DNA of 46,918 nucleotides from Sphingomonadales bacterium (GTDB lineage Bacteria; Bacteroidota; Bacteroidia; UBA7662): NCBI GenBank assembly GCA_016872215.1, contig VHAX01000016.1, positions 1 to 46,918 of the forward strand, read 5' to 3'. Shown piece by piece: positions 17,104 to 26,124 of this stretch (position 1 is its first letter; each line of letters starts with the position of its first letter). The notes under the pieces were generated by a model. It saw only the letters and a program-made list of their open reading frames with translations, ran no database searches and was not told where the DNA came from. The position numbers and the translations under genes were made by a program.

Positions 17104-17418
17104 TTAATATCCCCTTTTCTCGCGCTCAGGGTTGCGGTGAAAAAGCTTGCCCTGCTCAAACTCATCGATGGCCTGAAGGGTGGGCTTGGGCATACGCTCA
17201 TATTGTCGTGAAAGCTCAATTTGCTCCTTGTTTTCATATACCTCCTCCAGACTGTCGACCGGTGGGGTGAATTCGGCCAGCTTTTCAGTAAGCTCCTCCT
17301 TGATTTTGGAAGCAACCTGATTGCTGCGCTTGCTTAGGATGGCAACCGATTCATAGATGTTGCTGGTTGGCTGGTTGAGGGCTTTGATGTCGCGGGTTTC
17401 GGTGGTGTTACTTGCCAT
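17104..17418 (-). CDS. rpoZ: RNA polymerase omega subunit, Rpb6 type
   Basis: A 104-residue Rpb6/omega-like subunit in the form specific to Bacteroidota. Characteristic segments are SNIYESVAILSKRSNQVA followed by a short helix KIKEELTEKLAEF, and a C-terminal tail with MPKPTLQAIDEF. It assists RNA polymerase assembly. It lies between bamD (32-base gap) and coaBC (3-base gap), its usual position in the phylum. The sequence shows no sign of degeneration. Confidence 0.92.
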   Translation of the reverse strand: MASNTTETRDIKALNQPTSNIYESVAILSKRSNQVASKIKEELTEKLAEFTPPVDSLEEVYENKEQIELSRQYERMPKPTLQAIDEFEQGKLFHRNPEREKRGY

Positions 17419-17450
17419 TTTCAGAAATAATTTAAGGTTTGTTTATGTGA

Positions 17451-18317
17451 TTATTGATTGGATGCGATGGGATTGAGTTGCGATTGCAAGTCGCTGATCT
17501 CACGGGTCATTTTCTCGACAGATATAAGGTATTTGCTTTCCGGAAATTCGTCTTTCAATTGGTCTGCTGCCTGTAGCGTAGCCACACAACGCTCTGCTTG
17601 TTTGGACGGGACGCTGTTGACCGAGAGTTTGTGGTAGGAATCGGTGAGCAAAAACAGCAGGTACTCTCGCTGGGCAATATCCGGGAAATCGGCTAGCGTC
17701 CGTTTAAGCAGGGCAGTAGCCGCTCGGTGGTCCTCCATTTTGTAAAAAAGCATCGCCCGATCGAGCGCTTTTTTTTCCAACTTTCCCCGCAGCATATCCA
17801 TAAAGCGATGGCAATCAGCCAAATGGGTGCTTTTCGGGTATTTGTTGATGTAGAGTTGAAGGCTTTCCAGCGCTGATTCCGTATTTTTTTGGTCGAGCGC
17901 GTAATCCGGTGAATTCAGGAAGAGACAATAGGTGTGCATGAATGCGGCTTCTTCGCCCCGCGAACTGCCAGTATAGCTGGCGGCGAGCTGCTGAAACTGA
18001 AATGAGGCCAGTTCGTAGCCTCGTTCATGATAGGATGTGTAGGCACTCATGAATTGCAGTTCGCCGGCCACTTCCGAACCTCTGAAGAGGGTGTTTAACT
18101 CCTCGAGCAGAGGTTGAGCCCTGTAATAGTCACCCCTATGGTAATATTCGCGTGCCTTGCTCAATTTAAGGGGGATGTCTGTGCTTTTCAAAAGGCGGGA
18201 ATAGGAGTCACACGAAACCAAAATCAAACTGCCCAGGCAAAGAAGCGCCATTACATTTCTTCTGAACACGAGTGGTTTGGGCAAGTTTTTGTATGTCAGT
18301 GAATCAAAAATGGGCAT
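17451..18317 (-). CDS. bamD: Outer membrane assembly lipoprotein BamD
   Basis: A 288-residue lipoprotein of the beta-barrel assembly machine, anchored on the periplasmic face of the outer membrane. A lipobox LVSC (Cys36) follows the hydrophobic run MALLCLGSLI; the real start may be the ATG at codon 23. TPR helices are clear: LSKAREYYHRGDYYRAQPLL, ASFQFQQLAASYTGSSRGEE and LQLYINKYPKSTHLADC. It is the first gene of the minus-strand cluster to fabI, with a TATTTTTG box upstream. Confidence 0.92.
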   Translation of the reverse strand: MPIFDSLTYKNLPKPLVFRRNVMALLCLGSLILVSCDSYSRLLKSTDIPLKLSKAREYYHRGDYYRAQPLLEELNTLFRGSEVAGELQFMSAYTSYHERGYELASFQFQQLAASYTGSSRGEEAAFMHTYCLFLNSPDYALDQKNTESALESLQLYINKYPKSTHLADCHRFMDMLRGKLEKKALDRAMLFYKMEDHRAATALLKRTLADFPDIAQREYLLFLLTDSYHKLSVNSVPSKQAERCVATLQAADQLKDEFPESKYLISVEKMTREISDLQSQLNPIASNQ

Positions 18318-18337
18318 GCTTGTGGGAGCAGAACCTG

Positions 18338-18345
18338 CAAAAATA
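18338..18345 (-). promoter_or_regulatory. -7 box (TATTTTTG) upstream of bamD
   Basis: Reading the minus strand, TATTTTTG matches TAnnTTTG and is followed by C. It lies 21 bases upstream of the bamD ATG. No good -33 TTTG was found at the usual distance. Confidence 0.45.
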
Positions 18346-18394
18346 TGGAAAAAAAGGCATTATATTGCAGATTAGAGTGTGGCGGGCTTAAGCA

Positions 18395-18425
18395 GTTGTT
18401 TTGATGAGCTTATGTCCTAATTTTG
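18395..18425 (+). promoter_or_regulatory. Promoter of the oxoamine synthase gene
   Basis: GTTG (18395-18398) is spaced 19 bases from TAATTTTG (18418-18425), a full match to the TAnnTTTG box. The GTG start is 18 bases further on, so the leader would be very short. Confidence 0.5.
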
Positions 18426-18443
18426 TGCCGTTAAAAAAACACT

Positions 18444-19697
18444 GTGGATCTCCTCGAAAAACTAAAAAACCGGCGCGGACCCTTGGGCATACACGCCAAG
18501 GAGGCTGAGGGCTATTATATGTTCCCCAAACTGGAGGGTGAAATTGCTGCCACTATGAAATTCCGTGGTAAGGATCGGCTGGTCTGGAGTCTCAACAATT
18601 ATCTGGGCCTGGCCAATCACCCAGAGGTGCGGGCCATAGATGCGGAGACCGCCGCTCAATTCGGATTGGCCTACCCGATGGGTGCGCGCATGATGTCGGG
18701 TAACTCCAATGCGCATGAGCAGCTCGAGCAGGAGTTGGCTGAATTCGTGGGCAAGCCAGCCGGTTTGCTGGTCAACTATGGGTATCAGGGCATAGTTTCG
18801 GCTATAGATGCGCTACTTGATCGCCACGATATCGTGATCTATGACGCGGAATCGCACGCCTGTATTGTGGATGGAGTTCGGCTCCATCAGGGCCAGCGAT
18901 ATATGTTTCGCCACAACGATATGGCCAGTTTGGAAACCCAGTTGCAGCGGGCTGTGAAACTCATCGCCGGGCAGGGTAACCAGGGAGGGGTTCTGGTGAT
19001 AACAGAAGGAGTATTCGGGATGACGGGTGTGCAGGGCGATCTAAAGGGAGTTGTGGCCCTGAAATCGCGCTATCCCTTTCGCTTGCTGGTTGACGATGCC
19101 CACGGATTCGGTACGATGGGTGCCACTGGTGGGGGAACGGCACAGGAGCAGGGGGTAACCGATCAGGTCGATATTTATTTTAGCACATTTGCCAAGTCGA
19201 TGGCCAGCATAGGGGCGTTTTTTGCTTCCGATGCGGAGACGCTCGCCTTCCTGAAGTACAATATGCGTTCGCAGATTTTCGCCAAATCATTGCCCATGCC
19301 CCTGGTACTGGGTGCAATCAGGCGGTTGGAGCTGATACGCAAGCACCCGGAGTACAAAGAAAAGCTGTGGACCGTGGTGCGTGCTTTGCAAGATGGCTTG
19401 AAAGCAAGAGGATTCTCCATCGGCATTACCAGCAGTCCGGTCACCCCCGTAATGCTCAACGGAACCCTGGGTGAAGCCACTTCTTTGGTCGTGGATTTGC
19501 GCGAACACTACGGAATATTCTGTTCTGTGGTGGTTTATCCGGTTGTTCCTAAGGGAGTTATACTTTTAAGGCTTATCCCGACTGCAGCACACAGTCTCGA
19601 CGATGTGGAGCGCACATTAAACGCTTTCAGCGAGGTGGCGATGAAACTAAAGGAAGGGCACTATACGGCCGAGGGGGTAGTTGATATGAAATCTTAA
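18444..19697 (+). CDS. PLP-dependent alpha-oxoamine synthase (serine palmitoyltransferase-like)
   Basis: A 417-residue fold-type I PLP enzyme of the family that condenses an amino acid with an acyl-CoA (serine palmitoyltransferase, AONS, KBL). The Schiff-base lysine is Lys251 in STFAKSMASIG; VDDAHGFGTMG supplies the cofactor Asp/His; SLNNYLGLANHPEV, MGARMMSGNSNAHEQLE and DAESHACIVDG are family blocks. The wording closely resembles Bacteroidota proteins that are candidates for sphingolipid synthesis, but the substrate cannot be fixed by motif. No biotin genes are nearby, which slightly favours the lipid role. The start is GTG at 18444 (MDLLEKLKNRRGPLG). Confidence 0.9.
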   Translation: MDLLEKLKNRRGPLGIHAKEAEGYYMFPKLEGEIAATMKFRGKDRLVWSLNNYLGLANHPEVRAIDAETAAQFGLAYPMGARMMSGNSNAHEQLEQELAEFVGKPAGLLVNYGYQGIVSAIDALLDRHDIVIYDAESHACIVDGVRLHQGQRYMFRHNDMASLETQLQRAVKLIAGQGNQGGVLVITEGVFGMTGVQGDLKGVVALKSRYPFRLLVDDAHGFGTMGATGGGTAQEQGVTDQVDIYFSTFAKSMASIGAFFASDAETLAFLKYNMRSQIFAKSLPMPLVLGAIRRLELIRKHPEYKEKLWTVVRALQDGLKARGFSIGITSSPVTPVMLNGTLGEATSLVVDLREHYGIFCSVVVYPVVPKGVILLRLIPTAAHSLDDVERTLNAFSEVAMKLKEGHYTAEGVVDMKS

Positions 19698-19717
19698 AAA
19701 AAAAATCTACAAAAGTT

Positions 19718-19746
19718 TTTGAAATCTCAATAATCTGCTATTTTTG
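19718..19746 (+). promoter_or_regulatory. Promoter of the histone H1-like gene
   Basis: TTTG (19718-19721), 17 bases, then TATTTTTG (19739-19746): one of the clearest Bacteroidota promoters in the window. The ATG follows about 40 bases later. Confidence 0.65.
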
Positions 19747-19787
19747 GCATGTCATTCAATCAATTTTTCACATTTAACCCCATTTTT

Positions 19788-19964
19788 ATGAAGCAATTTG
19801 AAACGGTAAAAAACATGCTTATGTCGATGGAGAAGGACTTTGAAAAGTTCTACGACAAAGGAAACAGTGCCGCCGGAACCCGTGTGCGCAAAGGTCTTCA
19901 GGACCTCAAAGTGAAGTGTCAGGAGCTGCGTCTGGAAATCCAGAACATGAAGAACAAAGGCTAA
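19788..19964 (+). CDS. Histone H1-like (Hc1 family) small protein
   Basis: A 58-residue basic protein in the form widespread in Bacteroidota, probably nucleoid-associated. The diagnostic part is KFYDKGNSAAGTRVRKGLQD followed by LKVKCQELRLEIQNMKNK, a helical lysine/arginine-rich domain. I use the ATG at 19788 (MKQFETVKNML), which gives the normal family opening; the 13 extra residues from the ATG at 19749 come from the leader next to the promoter. A strong promoter in front and an intrinsic terminator directly behind make it a well-expressed single-gene unit. Confidence 0.87.
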   Translation: MKQFETVKNMLMSMEKDFEKFYDKGNSAAGTRVRKGLQDLKVKCQELRLEIQNMKNKG

Positions 19965-19984
19965 TCACAGAAAAAATCCTAAGG

Positions 19985-20010
19985 AGCCCCGATCTTCGGG
20001 GCTTTTTTTT
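19985..20010 (+). terminator. Intrinsic terminator after the histone H1-like gene
   Basis: Stem AGCCCCGA (19985-19992) / TCGGGGCT (19996-20003), three-base loop, followed by an unbroken T tract to 20010. Confidence 0.9.
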
Positions 20011-20060
20011 GTCCCGCCCTCACTGCCCGTTGAGTATATTTACCGACCTTTTCCCGTATT

Positions 20061-20882
20061 GTGGCGTATTCTGATCAGTTTGATGCGCAAGAACAGCGCA
20101 TGTCTTTTTTTGATCATCTCGAGGAGCTCAGAAAACATCTGATTCGATCGGTGCTTGCCGTTTTGGTCCTATCCGTGTGGGCGTTTGTCCGCCGCGACAT
20201 CATTTTCGATCAAATCCTTCTTGCGCCCAAATCACCGGATTTTGTTACTTACCGGGCCATGTGTGCGTTGTCGCACCGCTATGAATGGCTGAGGGGACTG
20301 TGCGTGGAGCAGGTCAACTTCACCCTCACTAACATTCACATCACCGGACAGTTTATGCAACATATGACCATTTCGCTGGTTGCGGGCATTGTAATGGCGT
20401 TCCCCTATTTGGTTTATGAATTGTGGCGATTTGTGAAGCCCGCCCTATACCCGGGTGAGCGCAGCTCCATGAGTGGGTTGGTGGTGGCCATGACGGGACT
20501 TTTCCTTTTGGGCATTTCTTTCGGTTATTTTATGCTGGCCCCCATTAGCTTGCTGTTTCTGGGCAGCTATCAGGTCAGCAGTGAGGTGGCTAATACCATC
20601 ACCCTTCAATCCTATGCCGGGATGTTGAGCACGCTGGTTTTGGCGTCGGGACTGATATTCGAGCTGCCGATGTTGGCCTGGTTTCTGGCCAAAGCGGGAA
20701 TACTAAGCGCGGGTTGGCTGCGTAAAAACCGTCGACTTGCAGTAGTGATCAACCTAATCGTGGCGGCGGTCATCACCCCATCCGACGTAGGCAGTATGAT
20801 TTTGATGAGTTTTCCGCTTCTTTTGCTGTATGAAGTGAGCATCGCGGTCGTATCGAAGGCTGAGCGCAGCAGAAAGGGATAA
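20061..20882 (+). CDS. tatC: Sec-independent protein translocase TatC
   Basis: A 273-residue integral membrane protein that receives twin-arginine signal peptides. The cytoplasmic N-terminal motif FFDHLEELRKHLIRS is present, followed by six hydrophobic segments and the loop YELWRFVKPALYPGERSSM, both hallmarks of TatC. ITPSDVGSMILMSFPLLLLYE ends the protein as usual. The first periplasmic loop is longer than in E. coli, which is normal in Bacteroidota. The start is GTG at 20061. tatA is not in the window. It is followed at ten bases by rpiB. Confidence 0.95.
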   Translation: MAYSDQFDAQEQRMSFFDHLEELRKHLIRSVLAVLVLSVWAFVRRDIIFDQILLAPKSPDFVTYRAMCALSHRYEWLRGLCVEQVNFTLTNIHITGQFMQHMTISLVAGIVMAFPYLVYELWRFVKPALYPGERSSMSGLVVAMTGLFLLGISFGYFMLAPISLLFLGSYQVSSEVANTITLQSYAGMLSTLVLASGLIFELPMLAWFLAKAGILSAGWLRKNRRLAVVINLIVAAVITPSDVGSMILMSFPLLLLYEVSIAVVSKAERSRKG

Positions 20883-20891
20883 AAACGGCAG

Positions 20892-21362
20892 ATGGATAAA
20901 GAGAGCATGGAACCGAAAGGAAATATGAAGAAAACACGCGTGCTGATGGGAAGCGACCATGCGGGATATGATATGAGGATGAAATTGTCATCTGGTCTTA
21001 GTGAGGCCGGATATGAGGTGATTTTGTTTGGGGGAGATGGCCCGGATCCGGTCGATTATCCTGATGTGGTTCATGAATTGTTAGACAACTTCCAGATCGA
21101 ATCGGATCGCGCAATTTTACTTTGTGGCAGCGGAAATGGTGTGTGTATGACAGCCAATCACCGGCCTGGAATTCGGGCAGCCCTATGCTGGACGCCCGAA
21201 CTCACCCGCCTGGCCCGCAGCCACAATGATGCCCATATACTTTGTCTGCCTGCCCGATTCATCACAATTGAAGATGCGGAGGAAATGGTTCGGGTGTTTT
21301 TGAGGACCGACTTTGAAGGGGGTCGGCATGAGGGCCGTATCCGCAAAATGGAAAGGAAATGA
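20892..21362 (+). CDS. rpiB: Ribose 5-phosphate isomerase B
   Basis: Interconverts ribose 5-phosphate and ribulose 5-phosphate. Family signatures are GSDHAGYDMRMKL at the N-terminus, the active-site region LLCGSGNGVCMTANHRPGIR and the ending segment GGRHEGRIRKME. The ATG at 20892 gives 156 residues; the ATG at 20925 (MKKTRVLMGSDHAG) gives 145 and agrees better with the usual 143-150. The stop overlaps the next gene by four bases (ATGA), so the two are coupled. Confidence 0.94.
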   Translation: MDKESMEPKGNMKKTRVLMGSDHAGYDMRMKLSSGLSEAGYEVILFGGDGPDPVDYPDVVHELLDNFQIESDRAILLCGSGNGVCMTANHRPGIRAALCWTPELTRLARSHNDAHILCLPARFITIEDAEEMVRVFLRTDFEGGRHEGRIRKMERK

Positions 21363-22942
21363 GCAGTTTCAGTAGATTTTACAACATATTTATAACATTA
21401 TCGAGTCCTGTGATTTTGGGATTTCTTGTGTTGGCATCCGAGGCCAGAGCTCAGCAGGCTGTGCACCCCTGTTGGCAGGGAATGGTTCAGATCGATAGTG
21501 TGCAGGCAGATTTGGCAGCGTTGACCGCGCCCGGCATGGAGGGGCGCGGCACCGGACAGTCCGGCTACCTGAGAGCAGCCGATTTTGTGGCGTCGCAACT
21601 GCAGAATTGGAATTTGATTCCTGTGAATCGGAACGAGGGAGAATCTCATTCATTTTTACATCCGGTGCCTTATCTTCGGGTGGTTTCGGTAGGTGGAACG
21701 TTCAAATTAGGCGGAAGAATGTGGAAGATGGGGCCAGATTTCGTGCCCACCGCCCGCAGGCGCCTGGACAGCCTCGCCCTTGCACCCACGTATCGTATTA
21801 AATGTGCTTCCAACCCCTCAGATGGGGGCGACCCGTTTTCGGGGATCACAATTGGGCCACAGGGATTTTCCATATTGATCGAGGGCCGCTATCCCTTCAA
21901 TGCTGTGAGCTCCCAAACGCAGTGCGCGCTGGATTTGCGTAAGAAGGTCTCAGCGATGGGATGCAAACAAGTATTTTATCGTCCGACGCGGTTCACCACT
22001 TTCCGAAAGCAATGGGAAGAAGATGAAGGGCACCGTCCACGCATTCGGCTGTTGGAGGCGACCCGCCCAGCAGCCACTACAAGCGGAAAAGTGAGCAATA
22101 GCCCTCCCGGTCCCATACAGGAATATGCCGTTTCAGGGCCATTGTACCGGTCAATCCGCAGCCATGCTGCAAGAGTGGGAACGGTTACCGGCGCGACCTC
22201 GGGTTCGATTGTAATCCACAGCCAGCGTGACTCCTTTACGGCACCCAATGTGGTGGGTATGATTCGAGGAAAAACCCGTCCGGATGAATATGTATTCCTC
22301 ACGGCACACCTCGACCATTTGGGGGTGGTTGATGGCACGGTTTACGCGGGGGCCGACGACAACGGATCGGGATCGACCGTATTGCTCTCTGTGGCCCGTG
22401 CTCTATCGCAACTCGCCCGGCAAAATATACACCCCGATCGAAGCATTGTGCTGGTCTGGTTCAGCGGGGAGGAGAACGGACTTTTAGGCAGCCGGTGGAT
22501 GACCAGTACCCTCACCGATTCTATGGGGATTGGGGGTGGACAAGTATTCGCCAACATTAATATGGATATGCTTGGTCGCCACGACGCGGCACATGGCCCC
22601 GACGACCCATACTTATATGTTGTTCATCACCACGAAAATCAATCCATTCGTCCATTCACCGAGCAGGTCAACACGTTGTGCGGGGATTTGAAGCTCGATT
22701 ACAGCTATTCCCGTGCCGATGACCCGGAGCGGTTGTTTATGCGGAGCGATCACTACGCCTTCCACCAGCTGGGCATCCCGGCATTTTTTCTGTTCAGTGG
22801 GTTGCATGAAGATTATCACAAGCCGACCGACACGGCCGATAAGATATCCGTTCCGCGACTCACGCGCAACGCGGGATTCGTATTGAACCTGGCCTGGCAA
22901 ATTGCGCAACGAAATGAGCGTTTGAACCCTGTAGAACCCTAA
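21359..22942 (+). CDS. Secreted M28-family zinc metallopeptidase
   Basis: A 527-residue exported peptidase. A signal peptide covers about residues 1-32 (SPVILGFLVLASEARAQQA). The catalytic domain has the M28 two-zinc ligand set in order: His in TAHLDHLG, Asp in GADDNGSG, the Glu pair in SGEENGLLGS, Asp in NMDMLGR and the final His in HEDYHKPTDT. An insertion of about 170 residues between the N-terminal helix and the zinc domain is probably a PA-like or lineage-specific lid. It probably acts as an aminopeptidase in the periplasm or outside. It is coupled to rpiB by the ATGA overlap; there is no T9SS sorting domain at its end. Confidence 0.9.
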   Translation: MSSFSRFYNIFITLSSPVILGFLVLASEARAQQAVHPCWQGMVQIDSVQADLAALTAPGMEGRGTGQSGYLRAADFVASQLQNWNLIPVNRNEGESHSFLHPVPYLRVVSVGGTFKLGGRMWKMGPDFVPTARRRLDSLALAPTYRIKCASNPSDGGDPFSGITIGPQGFSILIEGRYPFNAVSSQTQCALDLRKKVSAMGCKQVFYRPTRFTTFRKQWEEDEGHRPRIRLLEATRPAATTSGKVSNSPPGPIQEYAVSGPLYRSIRSHAARVGTVTGATSGSIVIHSQRDSFTAPNVVGMIRGKTRPDEYVFLTAHLDHLGVVDGTVYAGADDNGSGSTVLLSVARALSQLARQNIHPDRSIVLVWFSGEENGLLGSRWMTSTLTDSMGIGGGQVFANINMDMLGRHDAAHGPDDPYLYVVHHHENQSIRPFTEQVNTLCGDLKLDYSYSRADDPERLFMRSDHYAFHQLGIPAFFLFSGLHEDYHKPTDTADKISVPRLTRNAGFVLNLAWQIAQRNERLNPVEP

Positions 22943-22959
22943 ATCGCAAAACGTCTGTT

Positions 22960-24096
22960 ATGAGCATAGCCATTCAGGAATTATCCGCCGAATGGGTGCA
23001 ACGAGTCCGCACCCTCCGCGTACAGGCCATCGACCAGCTCGAGGCATTGCTGCTTCGGTTCGATCGGAATGCGACCGCGGCCGGAATGCACGTGCGCTGG
23101 GTGCTGGATGTACCGGAAGCTGTTAAGGAGTTGTTGTTTTTGTGCAAGGAACACGACATCGAACATATACTCGCAGCACCGGGTGGCGCATTGGGGGAAT
23201 TGGGATTTAGCGAAATTTTGCGCACAAACGGATTGGATTTTCAGGAATTGTACCTGGCAGACATCGAATCGGCAGGTGACGGTGTTAATGGAGGTCAAAA
23301 TGCAGTGGTTTCGTTAGGCGGTGCTGGGCACTCGGCCTGGATGGGAAGTGCAGATCTGCTCGTGGCCGGTACCGGAACAGTGGTGGTTAGGGAGCCCATT
23401 TCCTGTTTGTATCATAGAGGCGGCCCCCACCGGGTACGAATTTTTTGGGCGGGACTAGAGCAAATAACACAGTCGATCGCCGACCTGTCTTATTGGTGGC
23501 CCGCCTGGGAAGGGGGAGAAAATTCTCCGGCGGCTGTTGCCCGTGCGGGTGGAAGCGGACTTACTCTGGTGCAGGGCCCCATGCAGCGAACCAACGACGG
23601 ACAGCCCGAGCATACTTATGTTTTCATCATCGATAATGGTAGGACGGCCTTATTGGAGGATCTGCGTATGCGTGAGATGCTCTATTGCATATCCTGTGGC
23701 CGCTGTGGTGAAGTTTGTCCCACCCGCCAATCGGATTTCGGTCCCAGAGAGGGGATACGGGCCGGCGTTGTGGTTGGCACCCCTGAGGCGGCCTCCGATT
23801 ACCCATGTACGCGCTGTGGCGCATGCAGTGTTGTTTGTCCGGTCGGCATCCCCATACACCGGCTCATGGCGTGGAAGCAAGTACAGAATGCGGCCCGTTG
23901 CGATCAGGAAACGGAGTTAAAGGCCTGGCAATCGTGGCGGAAAGCCATGTTGGGGGAGGGATGGCTCGGAATGTTTGGATTCGATCAGAAGGTGCAGTCG
24001 ATGCTCCGTTGCCAGATGCCGGGGCCTTCCGACCTATGGAAACCAGCTGAAAAATCATTCTCCAGGCGCAGGGCGATGGGAAAGAAAAATACTTAA
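22960..24096 (+). CDS. LutB-like LUD-domain iron-sulfur protein
   Basis: 378 residues with an N-terminal LUD domain (LFLCKEHDIEHILAAPGGAL, SADLLVAGTGTVVVREP) and a C-terminal pair of 4Fe-4S motifs: CISCGRCGEVCP near residue 245 and CTRCGACSVVCPVGIP near 285. This is the plan of LutB, part of the LutABC lactate-oxidation complex, but it is clearly shorter than typical LutB (around 460 residues or more) and neither lutA nor lutC is adjacent. The exact substrate is therefore uncertain. It runs directly into the E1 dehydrogenase gene with a four-base gap. Confidence 0.8.
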   Translation: MSIAIQELSAEWVQRVRTLRVQAIDQLEALLLRFDRNATAAGMHVRWVLDVPEAVKELLFLCKEHDIEHILAAPGGALGELGFSEILRTNGLDFQELYLADIESAGDGVNGGQNAVVSLGGAGHSAWMGSADLLVAGTGTVVVREPISCLYHRGGPHRVRIFWAGLEQITQSIADLSYWWPAWEGGENSPAAVARAGGSGLTLVQGPMQRTNDGQPEHTYVFIIDNGRTALLEDLRMREMLYCISCGRCGEVCPTRQSDFGPREGIRAGVVVGTPEAASDYPCTRCGACSVVCPVGIPIHRLMAWKQVQNAARCDQETELKAWQSWRKAMLGEGWLGMFGFDQKVQSMLRCQMPGPSDLWKPAEKSFSRRRAMGKKNT

Positions 24097-24100
24097 TTCC

Positions 24101-26077
24101 ATGAAATTCGATAAAAAGGGCTTTAGCCGGGAAGAATTGCTGCACCTCTATTCGGCGATACTCCTTCCGCGAATGATTGAAGAGAAAATGCTTGTACTCC
24201 TTCGCCAAGGAAAGGTGAGCAAGTGGTTCTCCGGAATAGGACAGGAGGCAATTGCGGTCGGGGCAACGCTTGCCCTGCAGCCCGATGAGTACATCATGCC
24301 CCTGCACCGAAATCTGGGTGTATTTACGTCGCGCCAGATGCCGCTCGACACCTTATTTGCCCAGCTTCAGGGTAAGGAATCGGGGTTCAGCAAGGGTCGG
24401 GAGCGTTCGTTTCACTTTGGGAGTCGGGCCCACCACATTGTGGGCATGATTTCCCATTTGGGTCCGCAGTTGGCTCTTGCCAACGGCACCGCGCTGGCTG
24501 CGCGACTGGATGGGCAGGCTAAGGTGTCGCTGGCTTTTTCGGGTGATGGAGGCACCTCCGAGGGGGATTTCCATGAGGCGTTGAATGTAGCAGCCGTTTG
24601 GGAGTTACCGGTCATATTTCTGATTGAGAACAATGGATTCGGTTTGTCGACCCCCTCATCCGACCAGTTCCGCTGTGAGAGTTTTGTGGATAAAGGCGTC
24701 GGTTACGGTATGGAGGCTGTACAGGTCGACGGCAATAACCTTCTCGATGTGCACCGAACGGTGAAGGAGTTGTCTGAATCGATGCGCCAGAAGCCCCGTC
24801 CCGTTTTGCTGGAATGCATGACCTTCCGAATGCGTGGACATGAAGAAGCGTCGGGCGTGAAATATGTGCCCAAGGAACTGATTGAAACTTGGGCCCAGCG
24901 TGATCCGGTGCAGCGGTATGAGGAATTTTTGATGGGGGAGGGGATTCTCACCGCCAGTCTGCGCGATGAATTCCGTGTCCGACATCAGTCCGAAATTGAT
25001 GTGGCCTTGAAAGCCGTTTACGAAGAACCCGAGGTTCAACCGAATTGGGAAAAGGAAATGTCGGCTGTGTACGCCCCTTTTAACTACAACGGGCCAGTGG
25101 AAACACCGTCCTCCCCGCGCGAATTGAGGTATGTGGACGCGATTAAGGAGGGACTGACCGAGGCGATGCAGCGGCACGATGGATTGGTGCTTATGGGACA
25201 AGATATAGCGGGTTATGGGGGAGTATTTAAGGTAACGGAAGGGCTCATGGATCGCTTTGGTCAGGCTCGGGTGCGAAACACCCCGCTTTGCGAATCTGCC
25301 ATCATCGGGACCGCCCTGGGTTTGTCGATTGCTGGCAAAAAGGCCATGGTTGAGATGCAATTCGCCGATTTCGTAACCGCTGGCTTCAACCAGATTGTGA
25401 ATAATCTGGCTAAAATTCACTATCGGTGGGGACAAACCGCAGATGTTGTGGTGCGCATGCCAACAGGTGCCGGCGTTGGTGCTGGTCCGTTTCATTCGCA
25501 GTCGAACGAAGCCTGGTTTTTTCATACTCCTGGCCTCAAAATTCTCTATCCGTCGACCCCGGCGGAGGCCAAAGGCTTGTTGCTAACCGCTTTTGAAGAC
25601 TCCAATCCCTATTTGTTTTTCGAGCACAAAGCGCTCTATCGTTCGATCTCCGGTCCGGTACCCGAGGGCTATTATACCCTACCAATCGGCAAGGCGCGGG
25701 TGGTACGTACGGGAAGCGATGCGACGATTGTTACCTATGGAATGGGCGTTCATTGGGCCCTGCAAACGATTGGAGAACAAGGCTGTGATGTAGAGTTGAT
25801 CGATTTGCGCACATTGTTGCCCTGGGATCAGGAAACGGTGTTGGAATCGGTGCGCAAGACTGGGAGGGTTCTGGTGTTGCATGAGGACTGCCTAACGGGT
25901 GGAATTGGAGGTGAGATCGCTGCAGTTATAGCCGACCAGGCTTTTCGCTGGCTCGATGCGCCCGTCATGCGCCATGGTTCCATGGACACCCCGGTTCCAT
26001 TTGCACTTACATTGGAACAGCAATTTCTGGGTGTGGAGCGCTTTAAAATCAAATTAAAAGCCCTCATCAATTACTGA
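24101..26077 (+). CDS. Fused E1 alpha-beta 2-oxoacid dehydrogenase (branched-chain type)
   Basis: A 658-residue thiamine-diphosphate enzyme with the E1 alpha and E1 beta halves in one chain, common in Bacteroidota. The TPP/Mg motif runs from FSGDGGTSEGDFHEALNVAA to FLIENNGFG (near residues 145-185). GIGQEAIAVGATLAL and RMRGHEEASG are alpha-half signatures. The beta half starts near 345 (RYVDAIKEGLTEAM, VLMGQDIAGYGGVFKVTEGL, LLPWDQETVLESVRKTGRV). It decarboxylates a 2-oxo acid and passes the acyl group to an E2; branched-chain specificity is likely but not certain. I use the ATG at 24101; the frame is open further upstream inside the previous gene. E2 and E3 are not in the window. Confidence 0.92.
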   Translation: MKFDKKGFSREELLHLYSAILLPRMIEEKMLVLLRQGKVSKWFSGIGQEAIAVGATLALQPDEYIMPLHRNLGVFTSRQMPLDTLFAQLQGKESGFSKGRERSFHFGSRAHHIVGMISHLGPQLALANGTALAARLDGQAKVSLAFSGDGGTSEGDFHEALNVAAVWELPVIFLIENNGFGLSTPSSDQFRCESFVDKGVGYGMEAVQVDGNNLLDVHRTVKELSESMRQKPRPVLLECMTFRMRGHEEASGVKYVPKELIETWAQRDPVQRYEEFLMGEGILTASLRDEFRVRHQSEIDVALKAVYEEPEVQPNWEKEMSAVYAPFNYNGPVETPSSPRELRYVDAIKEGLTEAMQRHDGLVLMGQDIAGYGGVFKVTEGLMDRFGQARVRNTPLCESAIIGTALGLSIAGKKAMVEMQFADFVTAGFNQIVNNLAKIHYRWGQTADVVVRMPTGAGVGAGPFHSQSNEAWFFHTPGLKILYPSTPAEAKGLLLTAFEDSNPYLFFEHKALYRSISGPVPEGYYTLPIGKARVVRTGSDATIVTYGMGVHWALQTIGEQGCDVELIDLRTLLPWDQETVLESVRKTGRVLVLHEDCLTGGIGGEIAAVIADQAFRWLDAPVMRHGSMDTPVPFALTLEQQFLGVERFKIKLKALINY

Positions 26078-26124
26078 TTTTTGCTCGAAAAAAGTTATTT
26101 TGTGCCCTCGATTTATACAAACGA

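Noticed and set aside
24656-25525. 289-codon minus-strand frame opposite the E1 dehydrogenase gene
   Set aside because: The plus strand encodes a clear TPP enzyme; the antisense product is His/Phe-rich without family features.
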